The position numbers and the translations under genes are program-made. From an uncultured Bacteroides sp. (GTDB taxonomy: Bacteria > Bacteroidota > Bacteroidia > Bacteroidales > Bacteroidaceae): 64,000 bases of DNA. The notes beneath the pieces were generated by a model. The model worked only from the letters and a program-made list of their open reading frames with translations, was not told the DNA's origin and ran no database searches. Shown piece by piece: positions 18,736 through 26,940 of the stretch (the stretch's first letter is position 1; each line of letters opens with the position of its first letter). Where the stretch lies: positions 62,001-126,000 of the forward strand of contig NZ_CAUCSQ010000001.1 in the NCBI RefSeq assembly GCF_958445495.1, read 5' to 3'.

Positions 18736-19038
18736 ATGATAGAAGATTATAAATTAATTGATAACGAGGAAAAGCATCGATATGAATTTCAAATCGATGG
18801 CAAGATAGCCGAAATAGATTATATAAAATCAAATAACGGAGAGATTTATCTCGTCCATACAGAAGTACCGGCATCATTAGGAGGAAAAGGAGTCGGCTCG
18901 CAGCTTGCCGAGAAAACTCTACAGGATATTGAACGTCAAGGATTACGATTGGTCCCTCTCTGTCCGTTCGTTGCCGGATATATTCATAAATATCCGGAAT
19001 GGAAACGAATTGTAATGCGGGGTGTTCATATCAAATAA
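18736..19038 (+). CDS. yjdJ: Small GNAT-like N-acetyltransferase, YjdJ family
   Basis: 100 residues from the ATG at 18736; the frame is open farther upstream but that part is not protein-like. It has the compact acetyl-CoA-binding core of the COG2388 group: GEIYLVHTEVPASLGGKGVGSQLAEKTL, then LVPLCPFVAGYIHKYPEW. These short GNAT-fold proteins lack a full substrate-binding region and their substrate is unknown. The stop lies 10 nt before the YjdI-like ferredoxin gene, and the same two families are neighbours in E. coli (yjdI-yjdJ), which supports both assignments. Confidence 0.75.
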   Translation: MIEDYKLIDNEEKHRYEFQIDGKIAEIDYIKSNNGEIYLVHTEVPASLGGKGVGSQLAEKTLQDIERQGLRLVPLCPFVAGYIHKYPEWKRIVMRGVHIK

Positions 19039-19048
19039 ATTAGCAGAT

Positions 19049-19270
19049 ATGGGAAAGAAAATCGAATATAGTAATGGTGAGTTGACTGTCGTATGGCAAC
19101 CTGAACTGTGCCGCCATGCCGGAATCTGTGTAAAAATGTTGCCTAAAGTGTATCATCCTGAAAAGAGGCCCTGGGTAGAGATTGAGAATGCGACAACGAA
19201 AGAACTGATTGCGCAAATTGGCAAATGCCCGTCCGGAGCACTGAGCTACCGACTTCATAAGCCTGAATAA
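19049..19270 (+). CDS. yjdI: YjdI-like small Fe-S protein (DUF1271)
   Basis: 73 residues from ATG 19049. The sequence ELCRHAGICVKMLPKV followed by IGKCPSGALSYRL matches the DUF1271/Fer4_19 family of single-cluster proteins; the visible cysteines are those of CRHAGIC and KCPSGA. Typical length. Likely a cytosolic protein carrying an Fe-S centre, whose electron partner is unknown. It is translationally close to the YjdJ-like gene (10-nt gap). Confidence 0.8.
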   Translation: MGKKIEYSNGELTVVWQPELCRHAGICVKMLPKVYHPEKRPWVEIENATTKELIAQIGKCPSGALSYRLHKPE

Positions 19271-19326
19271 GTAATTCATAAAAGAAATTTTCCGGACAGT
19301 TACGAACCGATATATCCCAGGATATG

Positions 19327-19959
19327 CTATCCCGTAGTCCATGTCAACACGAAGTCCGGAAAAATACGATAACCGACCGGAAAAACCGCCTGCTGTTCCG
19401 TTACGTGTTCCCTGACCTGGAAATTACCTTCTTTTTGAGGATTAAAATGTGATAAACAGAGTTTGCGTAAATCTGCATCGGCATTTTCCATGCATTTAAA
19501 AACGGTCTCTTTTGCCGACCAATGCAAAAGCAGGCTCCAAGTCGTATCTCCCTGGTAAGGTTCTATCTGTTCGTCAGGACGTATATAACGCTCACTTACC
19601 TTATGCACACGTTTTCCATATTGTTCGATATCAATGCCGACAGGAGCTTTCGAACCGGCAATAAGCGCTGCATAACCTTTGGTATGGGAGATGCCGATGA
19701 AAAAGGAGTTGTCTGTCAAATAAGGTTTGCCTGTCAAGGAATAATCTATTTGTTTGTCCTCTCCCAGGATAAGATGTAACAAAACACGAACCGACAACCA
19801 TTCCATTTGCCTGCGTTCTGACGTAAACCGCCGCAGTTCATGTTCGTAGCAGGCTCTTCTCGTATCCGGTAGAAGAGCCAATAATGTATTCAAAGGCTCT
19901 TCTATTTTCCAAACAGCCCATTGCACATCATCTGTCTTATCTTGCAGAAATAACCCCAT
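19327..19959 (-). CDS. 4'-phosphopantetheinyl transferase (Sfp/AcpT superfamily)
   Basis: 210 residues. Motifs in order: FFIGISHTKGYAALIAG, VGIDIEQYGKRV (metal-binding Asp/Glu) and LLLHWSAKETVFKCM (catalytic Trp-Ser-x-Lys-Glu). The family moves phosphopantetheine from CoA to a Ser of an acyl or peptidyl carrier protein. No carrier-protein or polyketide gene is nearby, so it may serve general fatty-acid ACP or an unlinked pathway. The start codon directly follows a TAA (TAAATG) on the minus strand, downstream of gldE, and the gene is likely the last of the mutY-ssb-gldE run. Confidence 0.88.
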   Translation of the reverse strand: MGLFLQDKTDDVQWAVWKIEEPLNTLLALLPDTRRACYEHELRRFTSERRQMEWLSVRVLLHLILGEDKQIDYSLTGKPYLTDNSFFIGISHTKGYAALIAGSKAPVGIDIEQYGKRVHKVSERYIRPDEQIEPYQGDTTWSLLLHWSAKETVFKCMENADADLRKLCLSHFNPQKEGNFQVREHVTEQQAVFPVGYRIFPDFVLTWTTG

Positions 19960-19997
19960 TTAAACTTTCTTCCAATATTCTACACGCTTTATTTTAT

Positions 19998-20093
19998 CTA
20001 CCAACGGGTTTCTTTTACGGTTTTCCTTACCCGATGATTATCTCCGCTATCCTGAATCTCCCCAAAGAGCGATTCATCCTCCGGCATAATCAT
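19998..20093 (-). CDS. Possible small ORF between gldE and the phosphopantetheinyl transferase
   Basis: ATG at 20093 (a second in-frame ATG at 20087) opens a 31-codon frame, MIMPEDESLFGEIQ..., ending TAG at 19998-20000. A different frame over the next 60 bases reads NPLVDKIKRVEYWKKV and stops right before the transferase ATG. Together they could be one small gene broken by a frameshift, or chance. No homologue is recognised. Confidence 0.2.
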   Translation of the reverse strand: MIMPEDESLFGEIQDSGDNHRVRKTVKETRW

Positions 20094-20100
20094 TGCTTTC

Positions 20101-21453
20101 TTATTCTTTCTCTTCCCTGTTATCGGAATCTTTCGGCAAAATCGTGAACTTAACTTTCAATATACGACGACTGTCCATCTCCAGTACTTCGAATTCATAA
20201 TTATGGTAAGTCACTTTCTCATGCAATGCCGGAAATTCTCCTTTAATCTCAAGTAACATGCCTGCCAAGGTATCGGCATCTCCCGCTACTTTCTCAAATT
20301 CATCTTCATCGACTTTTGCTATCTTATAGAAGTCCGTAAGCTGCGTTTTCGCCTCAAATATCCATGTATGCTCATTCAGCACTACGTAGGTACGTTCTTC
20401 GTCATCATACTCATCATGAATCTCACCTACAATCTCTTCAATAATGTCTTCCATCGTCACAAGTCCGGAAGTTCCTCCAAACTCATCCACGACAATGGCT
20501 ATATGAATCTTATTCGCTTGGAAATCACGGAGAAGGTCATCAATCATCTTTGTCTCCGGAACAAAATAAGCGGGACGGATTAATGATTGCCAGCGGAAAT
20601 TGTCTCCTTTATTCACATGCGGCAAAAGGTCTTTTATATACAGTACCCCTTTAATGTCGTCCCGCGAACCGGAATAGATGGGAATACGCGAATAGGCATT
20701 TTCAATAATACACTGCATCACTTCCTTAAAAGGGGTGCGAATATCCAAATCGACCATATCCAAACGCGATGTCATCACTTCCTTTACCGTCTCGCCGCCA
20801 AAACGAATGATTCCCTCCAGAATATTGTTCTCTTCGGAGATTTCCGCCTTATCCGTCAATTCCAAAGCATGTGAAAGTTCATCTACGGAAATATTGTGAT
20901 TCTTTTTCGTGAAATGCTTATTTAAGAAGGCTGTCGAATGGACCAATACGGAAGCAACCGGACGAAATACTTTTTCCAGAAAATAAATTCCCGGAGCGGA
21001 AAAACGGCAAAAAGGCAGTATCTTTTGTGCAGAATAAATCTTCGGCATAATTTCACCGAACAGCAGCAAAAGGAAAGTAAGTATGACTGTCAATACCAGA
21101 AACTCCGCCAACGGTGAATGGAACACGAACACTGTCATGAAGAAATAATTGCAGAGCATGATAATTGTCACATTCACAAAATTATTCGTAATCAATATCG
21201 TTGCCAGCAAACGTTCGGAATCACTCAGCAAAGAGCTGATTTTTTCATCAGCAGGATGCCTGCGTTCATCAATTTCATTCTTGTCCGAAGGGGAGAGCGA
21301 GAAAAAAGCTATTTCAGAAGCCGAAGCAAAGCCGGAAGCCAGTAAAAGCACACCTGCCAATACTATGGCAATAATAGCAGAAATAGAAGGGGTGTTTACG
21401 GTAATACCGTTAAAAATGTCAGTCAACTGACTTAAATAACCATCTGAGTCCAA
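20101..21453 (-). CDS. gldE: CNNM/HlyC/CorC-type membrane protein, GldE-like
   Basis: 450 residues. An N-terminal DUF21 membrane region (segments about 22-45, 85-110, 115-145) with SASEIAFFSLSP and LLFGEIMPKI, then a CBS pair (about 210-345, with SRIPIYSGSRDDIKGVLYIKDLL and AIVVDEFGGTSGLVTMEDIIEEIVGEI) and a C-terminal CorC_HlyC domain. In gliding Bacteroidota this protein is called GldE and stabilises GldD; Bacteroides do not glide, so the role here is more likely ion transport or envelope assembly. It lies between ssb and the transferase in a conserved order. Confidence 0.85.
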   Translation of the reverse strand: MDSDGYLSQLTDIFNGITVNTPSISAIIAIVLAGVLLLASGFASASEIAFFSLSPSDKNEIDERRHPADEKISSLLSDSERLLATILITNNFVNVTIIMLCNYFFMTVFVFHSPLAEFLVLTVILTFLLLLFGEIMPKIYSAQKILPFCRFSAPGIYFLEKVFRPVASVLVHSTAFLNKHFTKKNHNISVDELSHALELTDKAEISEENNILEGIIRFGGETVKEVMTSRLDMVDLDIRTPFKEVMQCIIENAYSRIPIYSGSRDDIKGVLYIKDLLPHVNKGDNFRWQSLIRPAYFVPETKMIDDLLRDFQANKIHIAIVVDEFGGTSGLVTMEDIIEEIVGEIHDEYDDEERTYVVLNEHTWIFEAKTQLTDFYKIAKVDEDEFEKVAGDADTLAGMLLEIKGEFPALHEKVTYHNYEFEVLEMDSRRILKVKFTILPKDSDNREEKE

Positions 21454-21531
21454 AGAGTATCTATTTTAGTTAAACAAAAGATAATGTGCCAACCAGCTTA
21501 TCGGAAACTTATTGGCACACTATCATATCTT

Positions 21532-22011
21532 CTAGAACGGTAAATCATCTACCGGATTATCTTGCACAGTTTGTTGCTGGTTTTGCTGCACTTGCTGCTG
21601 ATTCTGCGGCATCTGCTGCGGCTGCTGCAATGAGGCGGAATAAGGCTGTGCAGGCATTCCGGCACCCTGGCCGGCTCCCTTCGGAGTCAGCATCTCCATA
21701 TTGTCCGCATAAATTTCAGTGACGTAGCGCATTGCACCCGATTGGTCGGTATAAGAACGGGTCCGAATCTTTCCTTCCAAATACAGTTTATCTCCTTTAT
21801 GGACGTATTTATCCACAATCTCCGCCAAACGGTTGGATACAACGATATTGTGCCACTCCGTCCTATCGGGTATCTGGGTTCCATTAGCCAATGTGTACCC
21901 GCGTTCTGTAGTAGCCAACGAAAAAGTTGCCACAGCCGACCCCGTATCGAAATATTTTACCCGCGGATCCTGCCCCACATTTCCGATCAATATCACTTTG
22001 TTCACTGACAT
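21532..22011 (-). CDS. ssb: Single-stranded DNA-binding protein
   Basis: 159 residues. OB-fold starting MSVNKVILIGNVGQDPRV with FSLATTERG, TEWHNIVVSNRLAEI and YLEGKIRTRSYTDQSG; a Gln-rich disordered linker (about 120-150); and an acidic tail ending DDLPF, the partner-binding tip of SSB proteins. Length is normal. It protects ssDNA in replication and repair. It has its own consensus promoter and sits between mutY and gldE, as in many Bacteroidota. Confidence 0.97.
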   Translation of the reverse strand: MSVNKVILIGNVGQDPRVKYFDTGSAVATFSLATTERGYTLANGTQIPDRTEWHNIVVSNRLAEIVDKYVHKGDKLYLEGKIRTRSYTDQSGAMRYVTEIYADNMEMLTPKGAGQGAGMPAQPYSASLQQPQQMPQNQQQVQQNQQQTVQDNPVDDLPF

Positions 22012-22074
22012 ATATGCATCTATTTTTTGATTCTAAATTCGTGTCTAAACTGATTTTCAATTTAAATCTGCTGC

Positions 22075-22105
22075 CAAAATTAAACAGAATAACAATAGAA
22101 TGCAA
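22075..22105 (-). promoter_or_regulatory. Promoter of ssb
   Basis: Minus strand: -33 TTG (complement of 22103-22105), 20-bp spacer, -7 TAATTTTG (complement of 22075-22082). It gives a leader of about 55 nt before the ssb ATG at 22011. Confidence 0.6.
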
Positions 22106-22120
22106 GAATTGTTGTAACTT

Positions 22121-23197
22121 TTATTTCTGTTCGACATATCTCTCTATAAAAGAATGTATCAATCTGGAAACAGCGTACTGCCCGAACTCATCTATCTTTA
22201 TTCTCCGGAAGTCTGCGAAAGAGCCTGATTCTTCGGGTATGACCACTTCATAGAAATTAGCATAAATCACACGGTGTGACAATACATGCTTCACCTCTCT
22301 GCAAACCGGACGTACCACGGGTTCTTCTCCCCCGGTAAACAACGCCCGGAATTCCGGTAAAGCCATAAACTCCTCATCCGACAAAAGCCTTGAGGTTTCT
22401 ATCAACGGCAATTCAAACAGATTTTTCCATATATCATCCGCTGTCCGCTTATTTATAAAAGTGTACGCGCCCGCACGTACATAAATATAATTGAAGTAAC
22501 GGTTTGTCGTTTTTGTTTTATGCTGTTTCACGGGCAATTGGGCCACTTTTCCGGCAGAAAGGGCGGAACAGCTCTCCGACAATGGACAAAACAAGCAATC
22601 GGGCGATTGCGGAGTGCACTGGATAGCCCCGAAATCCATAATTCCCTGATTGTACAGGGCGGGATGTTCCGGGTCTAACACTTCATTTGCCAACGCGGAA
22701 AAACATTTCTTTCCCTCTGTCGAATCAATCGGGATGTCTACCCCGAAATAACGCGAAAGCACCCGGTACACATTGCCGTCTACTACTGCATAAGGCATTC
22801 CATAGGCAAAGGAACAGATAGCTGCCGCCGTATATTCTCCCACTCCTTTCAAAGCGAGTACCTCCGGATAACTTCTCGGAAAAACGCCGTTCATGCTTTT
22901 TGCAGCGGCATGGAGATTACGGGCACGGGAATAGTATCCCAATCCCTGCCAATATTTCATAACTTCATCTTCGTCGGCATCAGCCAGACTCCGTATATCG
23001 GGAAAACGTTTGATAAACCGTAAAAAATAATCATACCCCTGCACTACACGTGTCTGTTGAAGAATAATCTCGGAAATCCATATCAAATACGGATCGGAGG
23101 ACTCCCGCCAAGGTAATTCACGCTTATTCTCTTTATACCATTCTATAATTACTTTACTAAAGACATTCATTCCAACTCTTATTTGATTACCTAACAT
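22121..23197 (-). CDS. mutY: A/G-specific adenine glycosylase
   Basis: 358 residues. Removes adenine mispaired with 8-oxoguanine. Signature parts: catalytic Glu in SEIILQQTRV, helix-hairpin-helix LKGVGEYTAAAICSFA, catalytic Asp in VVDGNVYRVL, and the Fe-S cluster cysteines C-X6-C-X2-C-X5-C (CTPQSPDCLFCPLSESC). The C-terminal part is the NUDIX-like 8-oxoG recognition domain (VKHVLSHRVIYANFYEV). An alternative start is MNVFSKV at 23170, which would remove nine unusual N-terminal residues; the choice is open. Confidence 0.95.
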   Translation of the reverse strand: MLGNQIRVGMNVFSKVIIEWYKENKRELPWRESSDPYLIWISEIILQQTRVVQGYDYFLRFIKRFPDIRSLADADEDEVMKYWQGLGYYSRARNLHAAAKSMNGVFPRSYPEVLALKGVGEYTAAAICSFAYGMPYAVVDGNVYRVLSRYFGVDIPIDSTEGKKCFSALANEVLDPEHPALYNQGIMDFGAIQCTPQSPDCLFCPLSESCSALSAGKVAQLPVKQHKTKTTNRYFNYIYVRAGAYTFINKRTADDIWKNLFELPLIETSRLLSDEEFMALPEFRALFTGGEEPVVRPVCREVKHVLSHRVIYANFYEVVIPEESGSFADFRRIKIDEFGQYAVSRLIHSFIERYVEQK

Positions 23198-23320
23198 TTA
23201 TCTTGCAAATACTGTGTAAAAGCGGTACAAAAGTAATTCTTTTGACTCTAAGAAGACTTAATGCCTCCACTTTTTTAGAAAAATGTGCAGAATATATTTT
23301 TTTAGGAGCTCAAAAAGCTA

Positions 23321-23328
23321 TATATTTG
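23321..23328 (+). promoter_or_regulatory. -7 element of the HU gene
   Basis: TATATTTG matches TAnnTTTG; it lies 52 nt before the ATG at 23380 in an A/T-rich stretch. The upstream -33 position is a T run without a clean TTTG. Confidence 0.5.
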
Positions 23329-23379
23329 CAGTCCAAAAAATTAGCAAAAACCTAGTAATAATATTTTTTTTAAGGAAAA

Positions 23380-23655
23380 ATGACTAAAGCAGATATTGTA
23401 AACGAGATTACAAAGAAAACTGGGATTGATAAGCAGACAGTTCTTACAACAGTTGAGGCATTTATGGATGCAGTAAAGGATTCACTGTCTAATGATGAGA
23501 ACGTATACCTGCGTGGGTTTGGTAGTTTCGTAGTAAAGAAAAGAGCACAGAAAACTGCTCGTAACATTTCTAAAAACACTACGATCATTATTCCGGAGCA
23601 CAACATTCCGGCTTTCAAACCGGCTAAGACATTTACAATTTCAGTAAAGAAATAA
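23380..23655 (+). CDS. HU-family DNA-binding protein
   Basis: 91 residues, MTKADIVNEITKKTGIDKQ at the start, DSLSNDENVYLRGFGSFVVKKR with the beta-arm that follows, and NIPAFKPAKTF near the end: the complete HU/IHF fold. A dimeric nucleoid protein that bends DNA. It is divergent from mutY, and 34 nt downstream lies the small basic protein gene, with a terminator after both. Confidence 0.95.
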   Translation: MTKADIVNEITKKTGIDKQTVLTTVEAFMDAVKDSLSNDENVYLRGFGSFVVKKRAQKTARNISKNTTIIIPEHNIPAFKPAKTFTISVKK

Positions 23656-23689
23656 TAAACAAGAGTATTAACCCATAAAATGTGAAGCT

Positions 23690-23782
23690 ATGCCAAGCGG
23701 AAAAAAGAAAAAAAGACATAAAATGTCTACGCACAAGCGTAAAAAAAGACTAAGAAAGAACAGACATAAAAGCAAAAAATAA
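23690..23782 (+). CDS. 30-residue basic protein of the AURKAIP1/COX24 (bS22/mS38-like) type
   Basis: ATG at 23690, TAA at 23780-23782. The product begins MPSGKKKKRHKMSTHKRKK and ends RLRKNRHKSKK; 19 of 30 residues are Lys, Arg or His. The pattern KRHKM..HKRKKRLRKNRHK resembles the AURKAIP1/COX24 domain found in mitochondrial ribosomal protein mS38 and in the short mycobacterial protein bS22. I infer a ribosome-associated small protein. It lies between hu and rng, an RNase G gene, and shares a terminator with hu. Too short for ordinary gene calling. Confidence 0.7.
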   Translation: MPSGKKKKRHKMSTHKRKKRLRKNRHKSKK

Positions 23783-23808
23783 TTTTTAAGTCTGGATCAC
23801 ACAGAAAT

Positions 23809-23860
23809 AAAGAACAAACTTGCGAAGCTGATGTCTTTCAAGTTTGTTCTTTGTTTAAGT
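23809..23860 (+). terminator. Terminator after hu and the small basic protein gene
   Basis: Perfect 14-bp inverted repeat AAAGAACAAACTTG (23809-23822) / CAAGTTTGTTCTTT (23839-23852), 16-nt loop, followed by GTTTAAG. It separates the hu unit from rng. Confidence 0.6.
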
Positions 23861-23937
23861 AGCTAACTCCAACGAACAATTTGTTAAAAAAGTTGTTCAT
23901 GTAAATGAGATTCAATCAATAATAAGGAAACAAAACA

Positions 23938-25512
23938 GTGACAAGTGAACTAGTAGTTGACGTACAACCCAAAGAGGTTTCCATCGCTCTTCTCGAAGAC
24001 AAGAGCCTGGTGGAACTTCAAAGCGAAGGGAGAAACATTTCTTTCTCCGTAGGTAACATGTATTTGGGACGTATCAAGAAATTGATGCCCGGTCTGAATG
24101 CCTGTTTCGTAGACGTCGGTTACGAGAAAGACGCTTTCCTTCATTATTTAGATCTGGGACCTCAATTTAACTCACTCGAAAAGTTTATAAAGCAGACTTT
24201 AAGCGACAAAAAAAAGCTGACCTCCATCAGCAAGGCAACCCTGCTTCCCGACCTCGATAAAGACGGAACCGTATCCAACACACTCAAGGTAGGACAAGAA
24301 GTAGTGGTGCAAATAGTAAAGGAACCTATCTCTACCAAAGGACCGCGACTGACTTCCGAAATTTCGTTTGCAGGACGTTACCTCGTGTTAATCCCTTTTA
24401 ATGATAAGGTTTCTGTTTCACAAAAGATTAAATCGAGCGAAGAACGTGCCCGGCTGAAACAGTTGCTAATGAGCATCAAGCCGAAAAATTTCGGTGTCAT
24501 TGTCCGTACGGTAGCTGAAGGCAAGCGTGTAGCCGAACTCGACGGAGAGCTTAAAGTCCTAATCAAGCATTGGGAAGATGCAATGGTGAAAGTACAGAAA
24601 GCCACCAAGTATCCGACGTTGATTTATGAAGAGACCAGTCGTGCCGTAGGTTTGTTACGCGACCTCTTCAACCCCTCTTTCGAAAATATCTACGTCAATA
24701 ATGAGGCAGTGTACAATGAAATCAAAGACTACGTAACACTGATAGCACCCGACCGGGCGAACATCGTGAAACTGTACAAAGGCCAGCTTCCCATTTATGA
24801 CAATTTCGGTATCACCAAACAGATTAAATCATCGTTTGGTAAAACTGTCTCTTACAAGAGTGGTGCCTATTTGATTATAGAACACACCGAAGCGCTTCAC
24901 GTAGTAGACGTGAACAGCGGCAATCGGACCAAGAATGCCAACGGGCAGGAAGGTAATGCACTCGAAGTTAACCTGGGAGCCGCCGATGAACTGGCTCGCC
25001 AGCTACGGTTAAGAGACATGGGAGGTATCATTGTCGTTGACTTCATCGACATGAATGAAGCCGAAAACCGTCAGAAGCTTTATGAACGAATGTGTGCCAA
25101 CATGCAAAAAGACAGGGCAAGGCATAATATTCTGCCTCTCAGCAAATTCGGGCTGATGCAGATTACACGCCAACGTGTACGTCCGGCAATGGACGTCAAC
25201 ACAACTGAAATCTGCCCGACTTGTTTCGGCAAAGGCAGCATCAAGTCGTCCATTCTTTTTACGGATACTTTAGAGAGTAAAATTGATTATCTGGTCAATA
25301 AACTGAAGGTTAAGAAATTCTCGTTACACGTCCATCCGTATGTCGCCGCTTATATCAATCAAGGGCTCGTGTCCCTGAAACGGAAGTGGCAGATGAAATA
25401 CGGATTCGGTATCAAGATTATTCCCAGTCAGAAACTCGCCTTCCTGCAATATGTATTCTACGATACACAGGGAGAGGAAATCGACATGAAGGAAGAAATC
25501 GAAATCAAATAG
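23938..25512 (+). CDS. rng: Ribonuclease G (RNase E/G family)
   Basis: 524 residues from a GTG start (MTSELVVDVQPKEVSIALLED). An S1-like domain with GNMYLGRIKKLMPGLNACFVDVG, then the catalytic core with VVDVNSGN and GGIIVVDFIDM (Mg-binding aspartates), and the Zn-link cysteines CPTCFGKG. It lacks the long C-terminal scaffold of RNase E, so it is the RNase G form. Acts on rRNA and mRNA 5' ends. Ends in a strong terminator. The S1 region carries an insertion (about residues 80-105) usual in Bacteroidota. Confidence 0.95.
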   Translation: MTSELVVDVQPKEVSIALLEDKSLVELQSEGRNISFSVGNMYLGRIKKLMPGLNACFVDVGYEKDAFLHYLDLGPQFNSLEKFIKQTLSDKKKLTSISKATLLPDLDKDGTVSNTLKVGQEVVVQIVKEPISTKGPRLTSEISFAGRYLVLIPFNDKVSVSQKIKSSEERARLKQLLMSIKPKNFGVIVRTVAEGKRVAELDGELKVLIKHWEDAMVKVQKATKYPTLIYEETSRAVGLLRDLFNPSFENIYVNNEAVYNEIKDYVTLIAPDRANIVKLYKGQLPIYDNFGITKQIKSSFGKTVSYKSGAYLIIEHTEALHVVDVNSGNRTKNANGQEGNALEVNLGAADELARQLRLRDMGGIIVVDFIDMNEAENRQKLYERMCANMQKDRARHNILPLSKFGLMQITRQRVRPAMDVNTTEICPTCFGKGSIKSSILFTDTLESKIDYLVNKLKVKKFSLHVHPYVAAYINQGLVSLKRKWQMKYGFGIKIIPSQKLAFLQYVFYDTQGEEIDMKEEIEIK

Positions 25513-25516
25513 ACAG

Positions 25517-25549
25517 AAAAGGCGGCTCATTGGAATGAGCCGCCTTTTT
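25517..25549 (+). terminator. Rho-independent terminator of rng
   Basis: Fifteen-base arms AAAAGGCGGCTCATT / AATGAGCCGCCTTTT around a 2-nt GG centre, with the T run TTTTTG, starting 4 nt after the rng stop. A textbook terminator, which can also serve the convergent dehydrogenase gene. Confidence 0.9.
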
Positions 25550-25598
25550 GTATCCATGTCTCTCTTTCCGGCAAAAGCCGGGAACTCATTTTCTTACC

Positions 25599-26774
25599 TT
25601 ATCCCAGCGCCAAATGATAAATCTCCTCGCTATCTTTCTTTGTCAGTCTGACATAATTCCCAACAAATTCACCTTTATTACGATGCAGGCTGTTTGCAAG
25701 ACGGGCAATATCCGGATGTTCGATTCCCAGCTCTTTAAAGGTGACGGGCAATCCGATAGATGTAAAAAAGGTTTTCAAGCGAGCCACCCCTTCAAGCGCT
25801 ACGGCTTTTTTATCTTCTGATTCAGGCACTCCCCACACACGAACGGCATATCGGGCAATCTTATCTGCATGATGCTCTGCCATCCATGTCATCCATGCAG
25901 GAAAAATAACCGCCAGCCCCGCACCGTGGGTCACATTATAAATGGCACTGACTTCATGCTCCAGAAAATGGGAAGCCCAATCTTCTTCACAACCTACACC
26001 GCAGGTCCCGTTATGCGCAATGGTTCCGCACCACATCAGATTGGCACGGGCTCCATAATTACAAGGTTCTTTCATCACAACGGCCGCTTCTCTAATAATG
26101 GCAAGCAGGGTTCCCTCACACAAACGGTCTCCTATCTCTACCTCTTCCGTATTCGTAAAATAACGTTCCATTATATGCGCCATCATATCGGCAATGCCAC
26201 AGGCTGTCTGAAAAGAAGGAAGCGTATATGTCAATTCCGGATTCATCACGGCAAATACCGGACGCAACACCGCAGGCGCACGAAGACTTAACTTCTGCAA
26301 TCCTTCGACTTTGGTAATTACCGTATTGCCGGAACCTTCACTTCCGGCAGCGGGAATAGTCAAAACGACCGCTACTTTCAACGCTTTTTCCACAATAGCC
26401 TTTCCGATATAGAAATCCCAGAAATCACCGTCATAAAGTACTCCCGCAGCAATTGCCTTAGCCGTATCAATTACAGAGCCACCGCCTACCGCAAGCATCA
26501 TATCCACATTTTCTTTCTTGCAAAGGTCGATTCCCTCATATACTTTCGTATCTATCGGATTAGGTTGCACACCTCCCAACATACAATACGGGATGCCTGC
26601 TTCCTGTAAGGACTTCTCAATACGGACCAACAATCCGCTACGTATGACAGAGCCCCCTCCATACACGAGCATTACCTTGCGCGCACCATATTTTCGCAAC
26701 AATACTCCAGTCTGTTTTTCCGTATCCCTCCCGAATGCAAATTCAGTCGGGCTATAAAAAATAAAATTATTCAT
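25599..26774 (-). CDS. Iron-containing alcohol dehydrogenase (butanol-dehydrogenase-like)
   Basis: 391 residues from the ATG at 26774 (MNNFIFYSPTEFAFG). An in-frame upstream start at 26873 falls within the promoter -7 element, so it is unlikely. NAD(P)-binding GGGSVIDTAKAIAAG, metal-site histidines in the C-terminal half (ADMMAHIMERYF, THGAGLAVIFPAW), and the IPAAGSEGS signature. The family reduces aldehydes to alcohols, using NADPH in the BdhA group. Cytosolic; the substrate is not fixed by the sequence. Confidence 0.88.
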   Translation of the reverse strand: MNNFIFYSPTEFAFGRDTEKQTGVLLRKYGARKVMLVYGGGSVIRSGLLVRIEKSLQEAGIPYCMLGGVQPNPIDTKVYEGIDLCKKENVDMMLAVGGGSVIDTAKAIAAGVLYDGDFWDFYIGKAIVEKALKVAVVLTIPAAGSEGSGNTVITKVEGLQKLSLRAPAVLRPVFAVMNPELTYTLPSFQTACGIADMMAHIMERYFTNTEEVEIGDRLCEGTLLAIIREAAVVMKEPCNYGARANLMWCGTIAHNGTCGVGCEEDWASHFLEHEVSAIYNVTHGAGLAVIFPAWMTWMAEHHADKIARYAVRVWGVPESEDKKAVALEGVARLKTFFTSIGLPVTFKELGIEHPDIARLANSLHRNKGEFVGNYVRLTKKDSEEIYHLALG

Positions 26775-26870
26775 TGCCGTACTTTTTTTATAGATTTCTT
26801 TATAAAAACTCTCCATAGAACTCGGTAAACTATTTATCAGCCTGTCAGCCAACTCAGATTTACAGATGGA

Positions 26871-26878
26871 CAAAGTTA
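26871..26878 (-). promoter_or_regulatory. -7 element of the alcohol dehydrogenase gene
   Basis: TAACTTTG on the minus strand (complement of 26871-26878), matching TAnnTTTG, with a leader of about 90 nt before ATG 26774. No clear -33 is noted. Confidence 0.5.
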
Positions 26879-26940
26879 TAAATTTAACCAGAATTATTTA
26901 TTTCCCGATAGATAAAATTGACTATTGCCACACGGAAAAA

